DNA from: an uncultured Planctomycetaceae bacterium
Lineage (GTDB): Bacteria; Planctomycetota; Phycisphaerae; UBA1845; UTPLA1
Length of the DNA stretch: 8,169 nucleotides
Direction: 5' to 3'
Assembly (NCBI GenBank): GCA_938008425.1
Contig: CALLKH010000308.1
Span: 1-8,169 of the forward strand
Below are positions 7,232 to 8,169 of the stretch, one piece after another. The notes under the pieces are model-generated. The model worked only from the letters and a program-made list of their open reading frames with translations. It had not been told where the DNA came from and searched no databases. The position numbers were made by a program, and so were the translations under genes. The first letter of the stretch is position 1. Each line of letters begins with the position of its first letter.

Positions 7232-8169
7232 TCATTGCCGAGCGACGGTTTGGGCTTCCCTGGGCATCGAGATCGATCGCGGATGGGTGCGGATGTCCAC
7301 GTAGGACCGATTCATGTCGATTCGGCCGTACTCGTGGTAAAGCCAGTCGAGCAGGGCGAGCTTCTGCTCAGCCGTCGTTTCCGTGCCGTCTTCGCGGGCG
7401 GGCGGAAGCCCCCACCAGATGCGGGAGCCGGGCCGGTTGGTCGCGAATTCCACGTGCGGTCGCTTCTTGTCCACGCGGCCGTCGAAATTCGAAACGATGA
7501 TGCGATCGACCTGATTCCTGAACGGCCGATCGGCGACAAGGCCGGCGAGCTTCAGCCCGGACCTTACATCCTCGCCGGGCCAGACATGCCCCACCGCAGG
7601 CGGCTGATGCTTAATGCCCGCGATCATCAGGAGCTTGCTCGTCGCGCAATCTTCCGGCGCGTAGGTGCCGGGCAGCACCGCGCCTTCGTCGTCCACCAGG
7701 TAGCAGGTTTCGCCATGCTGGATGAAGGCCTTGGGTTCGCGGAATCGGCATTTGATCGTGACGACGCCGTCGGGACGAACGACGACGCGCTCGACCGACT
7801 TGACCCAGCCGATGGCGGGGTAGACCGGCGGATCGTCGCGGAGCAGCGACGCCCCGATGCGTTCGGCCAGCCCCGTGTCGAGTATTCGATCGGTCGGTCG
7901 CAGATCGATCCGGTCGCGAATGTAGTCGAGGATATGCCGGTTGTCGGGGGATTGCAGAAACTCGGGAAGGTCCTGCCACTCGATCGCGGTCACGGCCTTG
8001 TCGTACCGTGACAGCCCATGCACATGACTTTCGAGGTAGCTCAGGGCGCTCGAGGTGATGAACATCATGAAGACGGCGAGGCCGCTGAACGCGAGGTAGC
8101 GAGCGGTCTTGGGGTGTTTGAGCCAGTCTGCGGCCCGGGCCCACGGTGGGAGCCCGAACTCGAAGGCGG
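7232..8169 (-). CDS. FtsQ/DivIB-like cell division protein, 5' end beyond the window
   Basis: The minus-strand frame is open from the TGA at 7232-7234 to the right edge, giving 311 visible codons; the start lies outside. Counting from the edge, a short N-terminal part with basic residues (about 1-22) leads to a single membrane helix (about 23-44, YLAFSGLAVFMMFITSS) and then an extracytoplasmic domain, the type II bitopic layout of FtsQ. Residues 120-169 read like the FtsQ core: GWVKSVERV, RPDGVVTIKCRFREPKA and LVDDEGAVLP. The C-terminal part has IWWG, EQKLALLDWL, GRID and YVDIRTH, which match the end of FtsQ domains. FtsQ joins the FtsB-FtsL complex and links early and late divisome proteins. 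The ATG at 8068 falls inside the membrane helix and would remove the cytoplasmic part, so it is unlikely to be the start. Family placement is by motif reading only; a divergent envelope protein with the same fold is possible. It is followed by 172 bp before the membrane protein gene. Confidence 0.75.
   Translation of the reverse strand, partial: AFEFGLPPWARAADWLKHPKTARYLAFSGLAVFMMFITSSALSYLESHVHGLSRYDKAVTAIEWQDLPEFLQSPDNRHILDYIRDRIDLRPTDRILDTGLAERIGASLLRDDPPVYPAIGWVKSVERVVVRPDGVVTIKCRFREPKAFIQHGETCYLVDDEGAVLPGTYAPEDCATSKLLMIAGIKHQPPAVGHVWPGEDVRSGLKLAGLVADRPFRNQVDRIIVSNFDGRVDKKRPHVEFATNRPGSRIWWGLPPAREDGTETTAEQKLALLDWLYHEYGRIDMNRSYVDIRTHPRSISMPREAQTVARQ

Noticed and set aside
7136..8011. A 291-codon plus-strand frame opposite the FtsQ-like gene
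   Set aside because: It is the complement of a well-supported coding frame with FtsQ-like motifs, and has no motif or ribosome site of its own.
1..8169. CRISPR array, insertion sequence, prophage or new defence system
   Set aside because: No regularly spaced direct repeats, transposase or integrase motifs, terminal inverted repeats or toxin-antitoxin pair were seen. The genes are housekeeping or unknown membrane proteins.

Overview
The window is ordinary GC-rich bacterial chromosome. It has five supportable protein genes, one of them cut by the right edge, and no RNA gene, mobile element or CRISPR array that I can see. The organism is probably a planctomycete-type bacterium. That rests on my impression of the DnaE sequence, the multi-pass membrane proteins of unknown function, the loosely spaced genes and the hairpin-rich intergenic DNA. 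Nothing here is diagnostic, so the phylum is an inference.

Layout from left to right. Positions 1-614 hold no gene I can defend, only a short hexamer repeat and two weak hairpins. Positions 615-1409 (minus) encode a soluble, helix-rich protein of 264 residues that I do not recognise. It is transcribed away from dnaE across a 115-bp spacer. Positions 1525-5061 (plus) are dnaE, the replicative DNA polymerase III alpha subunit, 1178 residues and apparently intact. It has a full PHP metal site, the three polymerase aspartates, a helix-hairpin-helix, a beta-clamp-binding peptide and an OB fold. Positions 5062-5430 are a gene-free convergent spacer with four hairpins; the rightmost looks like an intrinsic terminator for the gene arriving from the right.

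Three minus-strand genes follow. Two are multi-pass membrane proteins of 206 residues (5431-6051) and 284 residues (6205-7059) with the same apparent seven-helix layout; they look like diverged tandem paralogs. The third (7232 to the right edge) is a single-pass membrane protein whose periplasmic part reads like FtsQ/DivIB. Its reading frame stays open to the window end, so the ATG at 8068, which falls inside the membrane helix, is probably not the start.

The functional links are modest. DnaE is the chromosomal replicase and the FtsQ-like protein suggests cell division or envelope work. The two membrane proteins between them may share the envelope theme, but gaps of 150-170 bp argue against one tight operon. 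I found no convincing new multi-gene system. The points most worth checking are the FtsQ-like gene, the membrane paralog pair, the complete PHP site of DnaE and the hairpin cluster after dnaE.
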